Below are positions 22,240-32,448 of a stretch of DNA of 64,000 bases, piece after piece. The notes beneath the pieces are model-generated. The model worked only from the letters and a program-made list of their open reading frames with translations. It did no database searches and was not told the DNA's origin. Within the stretch, counting starts at the first letter, position 1; every line of letters begins with the position of its first letter. This stretch comes from Candidatus Krumholzibacteriia bacterium (GTDB lineage Bacteria > Krumholzibacteriota > Krumholzibacteriia > JAJRXK01). The DNA is taken from NCBI GenBank assembly GCA_035268685.1, contig DATFKK010000180.1:22909-86908 (forward strand). The letters run 5' to 3'. The position numbers and the translations under genes are program-made.

Positions 22240-22862
22240 CGCGACGTGTCCTGCAGCGTCTCGATCGCCCACTCGATCATGTCCTCGGTGTCCTCGACCT
22301 CGCCGTGCAGCTCCCGCAGGGCGGGAACGACCGCCGGATCGCCCACGTCGTCGACGAGGAATTCCACCACGCGGTCGAGGGCGTGGGCCTCGCGGAAACC
22401 GTGGGCCTCACGTCGCACGGTGTCCAGCATGGCCTGCACGGCCCGTTCGGGGTCGATCGCGTGCAGTCGTTCGGCCGCCAGCAACCGGACCTCGAGGCCC
22501 TCGTCCTCGACGTGGGCGGTGGTCAGCTCCCGGGTGCGTTCGGGGTCACGGTCCAGCAGGAGCCGCAGAGCCTCGAGGCGCACGCCGTCGGCGCGGTCGT
22601 CGAGTGCGTCCTCGAGCAGATCGGTCACGCGCGGGTCGTCGATCGGTTCGAGTGCCTCGATCAGCAGCACGCGCAGCGGGCCCTGCACGTCTCGGCGGTA
22701 GAGTGCGATCCAGTCGTCGAGATCCCTGGCGACCGCCGTGGGATCGATCTCTCCGGCCCGCAGGGCCTTGCGTACGGCGTCGACGCGCCGCGGTCCGGGG
22801 AGGTTCCGGACGTCGGCCGGACGCAGCGGTGTCGGACGCGGTGCGGAGCCATTGGCCTGCAC
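22236..22862 (-). CDS. HEAT-repeat protein
   Basis: A 208-residue soluble, acidic, all-helical protein. Repeating pairs of helices such as LRVLLIEALEPIDDPRVTDLLEDAL, GVRLEALRLLLDRDPERTREL and LEVRLLAAERLHAIDPERAVQAML are typical HEAT repeats. It starts at GTG 22862 with AGGAG upstream. No catalytic motif. Coupled to the Zn-ribbon and channel genes; probably a scaffold or binding protein. Confidence 0.7.
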   Translation of the reverse strand: MQANGSAPRPTPLRPADVRNLPGPRRVDAVRKALRAGEIDPTAVARDLDDWIALYRRDVQGPLRVLLIEALEPIDDPRVTDLLEDALDDRADGVRLEALRLLLDRDPERTRELTTAHVEDEGLEVRLLAAERLHAIDPERAVQAMLDTVRREAHGFREAHALDRVVEFLVDDVGDPAVVPALRELHGEVEDTEDMIEWAIETLQDTSR

Positions 22863-22941
22863 GGAGTCTCCTGGGGCTGGGGGGCACCGAGATCAGGGGT
22901 CCGGCGGAGCATAGCGGCAGCCACGGAGCGCGGCCAGCGGT

Positions 22942-23217
22942 TCAGGTGTCGTCGCGGTCGTCGTCCTCGCGGGCTCTTCGCCTTGCACGCCGACGAGAGA
23001 AGGAGGCGATCAGGCCGCCGGCGAGCGTCCCTCCGATCAGCAGGACCGCGACGATCCGCCGCCCGGTGACGTATTCCGACGCCCGCCGGTCGAGTTCCTC
23101 GGGCGGGGGCGCCTGCTTGTAGTCCTCGGCCCCGGCCGCGGGTCCAGCGGCCCCCACGATCAGGAGCAGCAACCCGGCCACCACGGCGGCCGGAACTGCA
23201 CGTCGACCGATACGCAT
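22942..23217 (-). CDS. Small single-span membrane protein with signal peptide
   Basis: A 91-residue protein: an N-terminal export signal (residues 1-27, ending in AGAEDY), a short Pro/Glu-rich periplasmic segment, a second hydrophobic helix IVAVLLIGGTLAGGLIASF, then a very basic and finally acidic tail facing the cytoplasm. No family recognised. It sits between the Nudix gene (19 bases upstream) and the HEAT gene on the same strand, with a short G-rich ribosome site. Confidence 0.6.
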   Translation of the reverse strand: MRIGRRAVPAAVVAGLLLLIVGAAGPAAGAEDYKQAPPPEELDRRASEYVTGRRIVAVLLIGGTLAGGLIASFSRRRARRRAREDDDRDDT

Positions 23218-23236
23218 CGCCGCCCCCCGCCGAAGG

Positions 23237-23797
23237 TCAGGCGCGGGCGCGCCCGGCGACCGTGCTCGAGAGCTTGTCGACGGCGCGCAGCACCGAGGCG
23301 TCGGCCCCCAGGCGCTCGACGTGATCGAGTGGGACGAAGCGCACGGCATCGACGCCGTCGCCGGCCGCGACGCCGCAGTGTCCCGCGACGAAGGCGAAGC
23401 GGAGGTCGAGGTGCAGGTGGGCGGGCTCGTCGGCACGAGGGGGGATCTCGTGCACGTCGACGTCGAGCAGGCCGTGTCGGATGGGGGCGAGCCGGTCGAG
23501 GCCGGTCTCCTCGAGCACCTCTCGCCGCGCGGCGGCGAGAGGATCGGTGTCGCCGGCCTCGACGTGTCCACCCGGTTGCAGCCAGCGCCGAAGCTTCGAG
23601 TGGTGGACGAGGAGCAGCGAGTCCTGGGCCGGCGACAGGACGAAGGCGCTGGCCGTGAAGTGTCCGGGATCGAACCAGGAGCGCGTGCAGACGGCGTCGC
23701 CCCGTCCGAGGGCCCGTCGCATGGTGTCGAGGTGACGGGCCTCGAGGTCGTCGGCGGGCACGTGATCGTCGATCAGGCCGCGGATGGAATCGAGCAC
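23237..23797 (-). CDS. Nudix hydrolase
   Basis: A 186-residue enzyme of the Nudix superfamily. The Nudix box runs from Gly76 to about residue 99 (GGHVEAGDTDPLAAARREVLEETGL), with all Glu metal ligands (REVLEE) present. The preceding LVHHSKLRRWLQPGGH is typical of the subgroup sometimes acting on dinucleotide polyphosphates or modified nucleotides. The N-terminal 45 residues are helical. Starts at GTG with GAGGAGG upstream. Substrate cannot be inferred. Confidence 0.9.
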   Translation of the reverse strand: MLDSIRGLIDDHVPADDLEARHLDTMRRALGRGDAVCTRSWFDPGHFTASAFVLSPAQDSLLLVHHSKLRRWLQPGGHVEAGDTDPLAAARREVLEETGLDRLAPIRHGLLDVDVHEIPPRADEPAHLHLDLRFAFVAGHCGVAAGDGVDAVRFVPLDHVERLGADASVLRAVDKLSSTVAGRARA

Positions 23798-23888
23798 GGA
23801 GGCCTCCTCGTGGAATGATGCGGCATCTTGGCGAGGATCGGCGGACTCGTAAAGCCCGGAAGTCGCAGAGGGACCCAGTCGGTGCCGA

Positions 23889-25568
<1,680 letters not shown>

Positions 25569-25646
25569 GACTCGACTCCTGTCGTGTTCGGGAAGGCGAG
25601 GCAGCAGTGTAGGGACAAGCCCCGGGGGCGGCAATCGGAGGCCGTC

Positions 25647-26519
25647 CTACGCGCCCGAGGCGGCGCCTCCGGCGCGATCCGTGCGGTCGGCGGTCGAGGA
25701 TCGTTCGACCAGCCAGTCCGCGCAGGTCTGCAGCACGTCGGGATCGCGCAGGATCTGACGGTGTCCCAGGCCCTCGGTTCGTAGCGTGTCGACCGTGCCG
25801 TTCCAGGCCCGGATCCACCGTTCGGCGTGCTCGGGGGGCGTGTCGTGGTCGTCGCGGTCGTAGACGATCAGGGCCGGCACCGGCCGATCCGGTGGTAGGT
25901 GCTCCGCACTGATCTCGGGCCAGCGCACGTCGTGCATCCGCTCGAAGTGGCGGATCATGCCGGTGTGCGCGCGCATGCCGAAGCCCATGGCACGGGCGAA
26001 CAGCTCGGAATAGACCGCGAGTTCAGCGGGAGGGCACAGCAGGACGGCCTGCTCGACCTCGCGCCGAGCCAGCGCGCGGGCGGTCACCATGGCGCCCATG
26101 CTGTGTCCGATCATGGCGTGGACGTCGCCGAGGTGATCCACCCAGTCGGTCGCGTCGGCGACCATGTCCACGAAGGACGACTTGCGACCGCCGCTGGACC
26201 CGTGGCCGCGCGCGTCCAGCGCCACCGCGGTGAAGCCGGCACCGACGAGCGGATCGACGAGGGCGGTCATCTGCGCCGCGTTGCCGCTCCAGCCGTGGTG
26301 GAGGAGCACGACCGGGCCACGCCCCCAGGCGTGGGCGACCAGACGGCGCTGCGCCGACGGCAGTTCCAGTCGACGGGCGCGGCCCAGGATCTCGCGCTCG
26401 GCGGGCCGCAGGCGCCGCGGACGCGTGCGGCAGAAGAGATCGGCCGCCAGGCGTGCCGCCACCGGCGGGGCCACGGTGCTCAGCGTCCGGCACGCGGCGC
26501 GGACCGCACGCGGGGCCAT
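25647..26519 (-). CDS. Alpha/beta hydrolase
   Basis: A 290-residue hydrolase with the nucleophile elbow GHSMGA (Ser140), an oxyanion-hole strand VVLLHHGWSGNAAQM, the ALDARGHGSSG loop, an acid in YDRDDHDTP (about 228) and His in EGLGHRQIL (about 255). The N-terminal 55 residues are basic and helical. Substrate unknown; likely an ester or acyl hydrolase. It lies downstream of the sigma/anti-sigma pair (134 bases gap) and upstream of ettA, all minus strand. No good ribosome site precedes the ATG. Confidence 0.88.
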   Translation of the reverse strand: MAPRAVRAACRTLSTVAPPVAARLAADLFCRTRPRRLRPAEREILGRARRLELPSAQRRLVAHAWGRGPVVLLHHGWSGNAAQMTALVDPLVGAGFTAVALDARGHGSSGGRKSSFVDMVADATDWVDHLGDVHAMIGHSMGAMVTARALARREVEQAVLLCPPAELAVYSELFARAMGFGMRAHTGMIRHFERMHDVRWPEISAEHLPPDRPVPALIVYDRDDHDTPPEHAERWIRAWNGTVDTLRTEGLGHRQILRDPDVLQTCADWLVERSSTADRTDRAGGAASGA

Positions 26520-26653
26520 GTGCTGGGGCTTCGGACGAGGGGACGTCAGGGCAGGCCTCCCGGACCGGGATCACCGTCCACGGCGGGCGATCCACCCGGC
26601 CAGGATGCGAACTCCCGAGCGGATCCGCAGGTGTGGAATCGAGATCGCGGGGA

Positions 26654-27301
26654 TCAGCGTTCGCCCGTCGAGGGCGCCCACGGCCAGGGGCCACGTGTCT
26701 CGACGACGTCGCCGTTGCGCAGCACCTCGATCGACCACCAGCGCAGGTCGGGGTGGGCGCTCGCGTCCACGACCACGGAGTCGTCGGGGGTCGTCAGGCG
26801 GTCGAGTTCCTCGAGCCGTGCGTCGAGCAGCACGACGACGTAGCGCTCGGCGTCGGCGACCGCCTCCCAGCCGGCACGCACGCGGTCGTCGGGCAGGGTC
26901 TCGAGCCGGCCGGTCGTCGCCTCGGTCTCCGCGCCCCGCAGGACCCCGCTCACCTCCGGTTCGGGTTGGCGGAGGCCGTCGGCCATCAGCCAGGCGCCGC
27001 CGACCACCAGGGCCAGGGCGGCGGCCAGTGCCGGGATGCGTGGAATCGGCCGCGCTCGCGGGCGGGGAGTGGACCGGGGGGTGCGCCGCGCCGCCGCCAT
27101 CTCCTGCTGCAGCCCGGCCGCCAGCCGGGCGCGGGCCGTGGCGGCCTCGGGACCCTCGACGGCACCGGTGCGCTCGAATTCCTCGGCCAGCCGGGCGAGC
27201 GCCCGGTTCGCCGGATCCCGCTCCCACTCCACGCGGACGGGATCCTCGGGATCGCGGGCCAGCATGGCCGCGAGTTCCTCGTCGCGTCGGTCGTCGCTCA
27301 T
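26654..27301 (-). CDS. Putative membrane anti-sigma factor
   Basis: A 215-residue protein with a charged cytoplasmic N-terminal part (1-90), one membrane helix (about 91-108, ALAAALALVVGGAWLM) and an extracytoplasmic domain. The latter reads like a fibronectin-III/Ig-type fold: VRAGWEAVADAERYVVVLLDARLEEL ... LRWWSIEVLRNGDVVETRGPW. There is no zinc-binding HxxxCxxC of the ZAS class. It starts 13 bases after the ECF sigma gene, the classic place for its anti-sigma factor, so the role is inferred from position and topology, not from a family match. Confidence 0.7.
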   Translation of the reverse strand: MSDDRRDEELAAMLARDPEDPVRVEWERDPANRALARLAEEFERTGAVEGPEAATARARLAAGLQQEMAAARRTPRSTPRPRARPIPRIPALAAALALVVGGAWLMADGLRQPEPEVSGVLRGAETEATTGRLETLPDDRVRAGWEAVADAERYVVVLLDARLEELDRLTTPDDSVVVDASAHPDLRWWSIEVLRNGDVVETRGPWPWAPSTGER

Positions 27302-27314
27302 GTCCGCTCTCCGT

Positions 27315-27911
27315 TCACGAGATCCCGTCCCGCCGTTCCAGTGCCGCGCGCAGCTTCCGCCGGGCCTTCTGCAGCAGCGCGCGGGCCCCGCTGCGGTTGT
27401 CCAGGCCGAGGATCACGGTGATCTCCTCGACCGGGACGCGCTCGAAGCAACGCAGGGCCAGGGCCTGCTGCTCGTCGGGCTCGAGCACCTCGGCGATCAG
27501 CCGTCGCAGGGCGGCTTCGTCCTGGCGCTCGACCAGTTCCTCGTCGATGCCCCGCTGCGGATCGACCACCTCGTCGAGATCGGCCTCCGGGTCGCGTACC
27601 AGGCTCACCGGTCGCAGCGCGCTCAGGCATCGATTGCGCACGATCACGAACAGCCACGACGTGAACTTCGATCGCCGCTCGAAGCGCTCGAGGTGGCGCC
27701 AGGCCTGGATCTGCGCCTCCTGGGCCACGTCGAGCGCGCGTTCGGGATCGCGCAGCATGCGACGACACCACGCGTGGATGCGGTCTGCGTGACGGCCGAA
27801 GAGCTCGGCGGCCGCGGCCTCGCCGCGGGGCGTTCCCCGCTCGGCGACGGCCAGGGCCACCAGGTCCTCGTCCTGGAGTTCGCTCGGCGAGCGCGGTCGG
27901 TCGTCGTTCAT
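27315..27911 (-). CDS. RNA polymerase sigma-70 factor, ECF subfamily
   Basis: A 198-residue ECF sigma factor. Region 2 is at about 30-105 (LFGRHADRIHAWCRRMLRDPERALDVAQEAQIQAWRHLERFE, then FTSWLFVIVRNRCLSALR); region 4 is at about 135-190 with LEPDEQQALALRCFERVPVEEITVILGLDNRSGARALLQKARRKL. The linker is acidic. It heads an operon with the putative anti-sigma factor and is divergent from the TPR-CHAT gene; the 146 bases between the two starts must hold both promoters. No ribosome site precedes the ATG. In such modules the sigma factor usually transcribes its own operon and often the divergent gene. Confidence 0.92.
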   Translation of the reverse strand: MNDDRPRSPSELQDEDLVALAVAERGTPRGEAAAAELFGRHADRIHAWCRRMLRDPERALDVAQEAQIQAWRHLERFERRSKFTSWLFVIVRNRCLSALRPVSLVRDPEADLDEVVDPQRGIDEELVERQDEAALRRLIAEVLEPDEQQALALRCFERVPVEEITVILGLDNRSGARALLQKARRKLRAALERRDGIS

Positions 27912-28035
27912 GGGATGGGACGCGGGCAGCGAAGGGTCGTCACAGGAGAAAGGGGCGGATCACGAGGGCGAACCCGTCGGGTCACGCGATCGAACACAGA
28001 CGGTCGCGTGGGATCGAGAGAGTGCAACGTCACCA

Positions 28036-28044
28036 TCGTATCGT
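28036..28044. promoter_or_regulatory. Shared -10-like element between sigma operon and TPR-CHAT gene
   Basis: The stretch 28034-28045 reads TATCGT towards the CHAT gene and TACGATACGAT on the other strand towards the sigma gene. Both fit TANNNT -10 hexamers. For the CHAT gene the start codon is only 13 bases away and has no ribosome site. Suggestive only. Confidence 0.3.
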
Positions 28045-28057
28045 AAACTCTTCGACC

Positions 28058-30727
28058 ATGTGGATCCTGCTCGCGACCTTGTTGTGGACCGCCGTGGCTG
28101 CTCCGGCGGCGAGCGCCCGGGCGCCGCTCGACGAGCGCATCGGGGCGCTGTTCGACGCCACGGCAGACCTGCTGCAGGACGGACGCGCCGACTCGGTGCT
28201 GGCCGAGGTCGACGGGCTCGTGTCCGAGGCCACGGCGGCACGTGATCCGGTGGCTCTGATCGCACTGCAGACGCACCGGGGCCGGACACTGGCGCGGACG
28301 AGTCGCTTCGCCCGGGCCGAGGCGGCCCTCCGCGAGGCCCTGGCCACGGCCGAGGCCCACGGCGACTCGACCCGGCTCCTGGAGCCCCTGTACCGGATCA
28401 TCCTCGCCATCGACGCCCAGGGGCGGCCATCGCGGGTGGTGCCCTGGATGCAACGCCTGCTGGACCGCGCGACCGGACTGGGCGACGCACCGTACGAGGC
28501 CCGGGTCCGGACGCTCCTCGCGCGTCGTGCCATGCGGGAGGGTCGGACGGACGAGGCCCAGGCGCACCTGGCACGGGCCGCGGAGATCTTCTCCGCCGAC
28601 CGGGAGCTCGCGGCCGATCTGCCCAGCGTGCTGTTGCTCCAGGGTCTGGCCCACGCGAACGGCGGAGATCTGGACGCCGCGCGTCGTTCCTGGCGGGCTT
28701 GCGCCGATTCGAGCCGAGCACTCGACCTGTGGTTCATGGAGGCGAACGCACTCACCAACCTGGGGATCCTCGAAGGGATGGTGGGCGACCCCGCCGCGGC
28801 GGCACGGGTGCTCGAGCGCGCACACGAAGCGCTGCGCGAGGGCGGTCGTCTGCGCGCGGCCGTGACGCCGGCGATCACGTCGGCACGCGCTCTGTCGTCC
28901 CTGGGCCGGTACGACCGCGCCGTCGCACGCCTGGACACGGCGCTGCACGACGCGCGCGAAGCAGGGCTCGTCGATCTGGAGGCCTCGGTCCGGCGAACGC
29001 TCGCCGACGTGCACGCCGAGCGCGGAGCCCGCGGGGCCGCGGTCGTCGAGGCGAGGGCGGGTCTGCGCGCGGCCGAGGAGCACGACAGCGACGAGGATCG
29101 GCTCCGGTCCGCCGCCACGCTCGCACGCCATCTCGCCGCACGCGACAGTATCCGCGCCGCTCTGACGATCCTCGATGGCGCACCATCGCCCGACGGGGGC
29201 AGCATCGGGGCGATCCAGGCCCTCGGTGTGCGTAGGCTCCGCTGCGAGCTGCAGCTCCGGGTCGGGGCGAGCGAGAATGTACTCGGCGACATCCGGTCCA
29301 GCCGGGCGGCGGTGGACTCCCTCGGCCTGCAGAGCGAACGGGTTCCGTTGGCCGTCCTGGAGGTCGAGGCCCTGCTCACGCTCGGTCGCCGCGACGAGGC
29401 GGCGACCGTGGTGCGGGAGGCGATCGGACTCTGGGAGCAACGAAGGCTCGTGACCACCGATCCGCAGTGGCGGGAGGTGATCGGGCGGTGGAGTCCACGC
29501 CTGGCCGAGGCCGCTCTGCGGAGTCGGATCGGTGTCGCGGGGGAGGCGGAGGAGAGCTGGACGGTGCTCCAGCGGCTGCGCACGCGAACGCTCCTCGAGC
29601 GCATGGCAGGACCGCGGGCCGACGACTCGATGCTCGCCGGTCACGGCATCGAGCGGATTCCAGCGCTCGACGATCTGCGGGCGCACCTCGGCGACCGGGT
29701 CTGGATCGAGGTCTTCTGGGGCGAGCGCGCGGTCTGGGTGTGGACGCTCGATGCGACGTCGGTTCGCGTGCGGCGTCTGGACGATCCCGAAGGACTGCGT
29801 GCGCGCGTCGAGCGCCTGGGACGGCTGGCGCAGGGGACCGGCCACGCCGTCGACCCGGCCCTCGTCCTCGACGTCGGACGTACGCTCGGGCGGGAATTGT
29901 TCGGCGCGGACGTGGACGGCCCCGCGTGGATGGTGGCCGACGGTCCGCTCCTCCGCCTGCCGCCGTCGCTGCTGCGCGCCGGTCGCACGGGACTGGTTCC
30001 GTCGGCGGCGGTCCTCGTGGGGCGCGCGGAGGCCGGGCCGTCGGGTGTCGGCGCATCGCTGTTGGCCCTGGCCGGTGAGCGCGACGGCGACGGCACGCTC
30101 CTGGAAGCAGTCGGTGACGAGATCGCATTCCTCACGACACGCGCCGGCGCACGCAGGGGCGGACGCACCGAACTCGAAGCGCTCGACGAGGTCGGTGTCC
30201 TGCACGTGGCTGCCCATGCCGCGATCGACGACCAGGCTCCGTGGCGCTCGGGTGTGCTCCTTCGCGAGGGACGCACCGAGCACTGGTGGCGGGCCGAGTC
30301 GATCGCCACCACCGCGGCGCCCGTCGATCTCGTGGTGCTCTCCGCCTGTCGCGGTGCCGATGGTCGTGTGATCGACGGCGAGGGCATGGTCGGATTGACC
30401 CAGGCTTTCCTCGTGGCGGGGGCACGGGCGGTGGTCGCCACCGCGTGGCCCGTCGACGACGGCGTGTCGGCCGCCTTCACCCGTGCCTTCTACGCGGGGC
30501 TCGACCAAGGGCTCTCGGTCGGCGCCGCCGTCGAGGATGCGGTCGCGCGACTGCGCGAACATCCGGCGACGTCGCATCCGCGCCACTGGGCGCCGTGGAC
30601 GGTGTACGGGGACGCCTCGGTCCGCCCCCCGGTGTCGCTGGCAACGCCGGTGCCGACCCGGACGCTGCTCGGTGTCCTGCTGCTCGCCGCCGGTCTCGTG
30701 TTCCTGCTGCGGATCGCGCGCCGCTGA
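28058..30727 (+). CDS. TPR-CHAT (caspase-like) protein, exported and membrane-anchored
   Basis: An 889-residue protein. ATG 28058 opens a signal peptide (WILLATLLWTAVAAPAASA). Residues about 30-520 are TPR-like helical repeats; about 560-860 form a CHAT domain with His720 (VLHVAAHAA) and Cys764 (VVLSACRGAD), the caspase/separase-type dyad, followed by the usual GLTQAFLVAGARAVVATAW and HWAPWTVYGD segments. A C-terminal membrane helix (LLGVLLLAAGLVFLL) ends in RIARR, a stay-inside anchor. Predicted place of the protease: periplasm. It is divergent from an ECF sigma/anti-sigma operon. CHAT proteases in bacteria cut specific partners; the target here is unknown. Confidence 0.9.
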   Translation: MWILLATLLWTAVAAPAASARAPLDERIGALFDATADLLQDGRADSVLAEVDGLVSEATAARDPVALIALQTHRGRTLARTSRFARAEAALREALATAEAHGDSTRLLEPLYRIILAIDAQGRPSRVVPWMQRLLDRATGLGDAPYEARVRTLLARRAMREGRTDEAQAHLARAAEIFSADRELAADLPSVLLLQGLAHANGGDLDAARRSWRACADSSRALDLWFMEANALTNLGILEGMVGDPAAAARVLERAHEALREGGRLRAAVTPAITSARALSSLGRYDRAVARLDTALHDAREAGLVDLEASVRRTLADVHAERGARGAAVVEARAGLRAAEEHDSDEDRLRSAATLARHLAARDSIRAALTILDGAPSPDGGSIGAIQALGVRRLRCELQLRVGASENVLGDIRSSRAAVDSLGLQSERVPLAVLEVEALLTLGRRDEAATVVREAIGLWEQRRLVTTDPQWREVIGRWSPRLAEAALRSRIGVAGEAEESWTVLQRLRTRTLLERMAGPRADDSMLAGHGIERIPALDDLRAHLGDRVWIEVFWGERAVWVWTLDATSVRVRRLDDPEGLRARVERLGRLAQGTGHAVDPALVLDVGRTLGRELFGADVDGPAWMVADGPLLRLPPSLLRAGRTGLVPSAAVLVGRAEAGPSGVGASLLALAGERDGDGTLLEAVGDEIAFLTTRAGARRGGRTELEALDEVGVLHVAAHAAIDDQAPWRSGVLLREGRTEHWWRAESIATTAAPVDLVVLSACRGADGRVIDGEGMVGLTQAFLVAGARAVVATAWPVDDGVSAAFTRAFYAGLDQGLSVGAAVEDAVARLREHPATSHPRHWAPWTVYGDASVRPPVSLATPVPTRTLLGVLLLAAGLVFLLRIARR

Positions 30728-30741
30728 CGCGCAACGACGAA

Positions 30742-30766
30742 CGGCCGGACCCACCGGGTCCGGCCG
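30742..30766. terminator. Bidirectional terminator between TPR-CHAT and pruA
   Basis: An 11-base-pair GC-rich stem (30742-30752 with 30756-30766) and a three-base loop, 14 bases after the CHAT stop and 32 bases from the pruA stop. Placement between convergent genes supports use by both. Confidence 0.75.
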
Positions 30767-30798
30767 TCGACACACCGTCGGTGTGATGCTCTCGGAAC

Positions 30799-32430
30799 CT
30801 ACTCGGCGCCCATGTGCGGGTACCGATAGTCCGTGGGCGGGACGAAGGTCTCCTTGATCGCGCGCGGCGACACCCAGCGCATGAGGTTGAGCGGGCTGCC
30901 GGCCTTGTCGTTGGTCCCGCTCGCGCGGCCGCCGCCGAAGGGCTGCTGACCCACGACCGAGCCGGTCGGCTTGTCGTTGATGTAGAAGTTGCCCGCCGTG
31001 TGGCGCAGCCGGTTCGTGAGGTCGGTGATGACCTCGCGATCGCGCGCGAAGATCGCGCCGGTCAGCCCGTAGTCGCTGGCCTTGTCGCAGGCCTCGACCG
31101 TCTTGTCGAGATCGGCGTCGTCGTACTTGTACACCGTCAGCACGGGGCCGAAGATCTCCTCGACCATCAGCTTGGTGTCGGGACGGTCGGCCTCGACCAC
31201 GGTCGGCTCGACGAAGTAGCCCTTGCTGTCGTCGTACTCGCCGCCGGCGACGATGCGGTGCTCGCTGTCCTTCTTCGCGAACTCGATGTACTCGACGTGA
31301 TCGGCGAAGGCGTTCTTGTCGATCACCGCGCCCATGAAGTTGCGGAAGTCGAGCGGGCTGCCCATGTCGATGTCCTTGACCGTCGCCACGACCTTCTCCA
31401 TGACGTCGTCGTAGAGCGACGCGGGGATGAACACGCGGCTGGCGGCGGAGCACTTCTGGCCCTGGTACTCGAAGGCGCCGCGGACCATGGCCGTGGCGAG
31501 CTCGTCGACGTTGGCCGTGTTGTGCGCGAAGATGAAGTCCTTGCCACCCGTCTCGCCGACGATGCGCGGGTAGTACTTGTACTTCTTGATGTTGTTGCCG
31601 ATGGTCTGCCACATGCCCTTGAAGACCTCGGTCGAGCCGGTGAAGTGCACGCCGGCGAGCAACTCGCTGTCCATGGCCGGGCGGCCGACGTCGCCACCGC
31701 TGCCGGGCACGAAGTTGATCACTCCGGGCGGCAGACCGGCTTCCTCGAGGATCTCCATGACGTAGTGGGCCGAGAGAACGGCCGTCGACGCCGGCTTCCA
31801 CAGCACCACGTTGCCCATCATCGCCGGCGAGGTCGGCAGGTTGCCGGCGATCGCCGTGAAGTTGAAGGGCGTGACCGCGAACACGAAGCCTTCGAGCGGA
31901 CGGTGCTCGAGGTAGTTCCACATGCCGGGCGAGCTCTCGGGCTGCTCGCTGTAGATCTGCTCCATGCCGCCGACGTTGAAGCGCAGGAAGTCGATCAGCT
32001 CGCACGCGGCGTCGATCTCGGCCTGCTGAATGGTCTTGCCCTGGTTCAGCATCGTGGCGCCGTTGACGACGTCGCGGTAGGGGCCGGCGAGCAGGTCGGC
32101 GGCCTTCAGGAACACCGACGCCCGCTGCTCCCACGGGATCTCGCTCCAGGTCCTGTAGGCCTCCTGCGAGGCCTCGATCGCCATCTGGACTTCCTTCGGG
32201 CCCGCCTTGTGGTAGGTGGCGAGCACGTGACCGTGGTCGTGCGGGCAGACGCAGGTGGCGGTGTTGCCGGTCTTGACCTCCTCGCCACCGATGCGCAGCG
32301 GGATCTCGATCTGCTGCCCCATCATCTCGTCCAGCGTGGCCTTCAGCGACTCACGCTCGGACGTTCCGGGGGCATAGAACCGGACCGGTTCGTTCTCGGG
32401 CAGCGGGGGGTGGACAATTCCGTTCGGCAT
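30799..32430 (-). CDS. pruA: L-glutamate gamma-semialdehyde (1-pyrroline-5-carboxylate) dehydrogenase
   Basis: A 543-residue aldehyde dehydrogenase of the stand-alone P5C dehydrogenase type, oxidising glutamate semialdehyde to glutamate in proline and arginine breakdown. Visible are the NAD-binding TPFNFTAIAGNLPTSPAMMGN, GSTEVFKG, catalytic Glu in VGETGGKDF and catalytic Cys in YQGQKCSAASR; IFGPVLTVY and the C-terminal PFGGGRASGTNDKAG are also family-typical. I use ATG 32430, nine bases from GGAGG, rather than the GTG at 32436. No PutA proline dehydrogenase lies nearby. Confidence 0.95.
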   Translation of the reverse strand: MPNGIVHPPLPENEPVRFYAPGTSERESLKATLDEMMGQQIEIPLRIGGEEVKTGNTATCVCPHDHGHVLATYHKAGPKEVQMAIEASQEAYRTWSEIPWEQRASVFLKAADLLAGPYRDVVNGATMLNQGKTIQQAEIDAACELIDFLRFNVGGMEQIYSEQPESSPGMWNYLEHRPLEGFVFAVTPFNFTAIAGNLPTSPAMMGNVVLWKPASTAVLSAHYVMEILEEAGLPPGVINFVPGSGGDVGRPAMDSELLAGVHFTGSTEVFKGMWQTIGNNIKKYKYYPRIVGETGGKDFIFAHNTANVDELATAMVRGAFEYQGQKCSAASRVFIPASLYDDVMEKVVATVKDIDMGSPLDFRNFMGAVIDKNAFADHVEYIEFAKKDSEHRIVAGGEYDDSKGYFVEPTVVEADRPDTKLMVEEIFGPVLTVYKYDDADLDKTVEACDKASDYGLTGAIFARDREVITDLTNRLRHTAGNFYINDKPTGSVVGQQPFGGGRASGTNDKAGSPLNLMRWVSPRAIKETFVPPTDYRYPHMGAE

Positions 32431-32448
32431 GATCACGATCCTCCGGGA

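Noticed and set aside
27908..32134. 1408-codon minus-strand frame crossing the CHAT gene and pruA
   Set aside because: It runs antisense to the CHAT gene and out of frame through pruA, and includes the terminator at 30742; no domain is seen.
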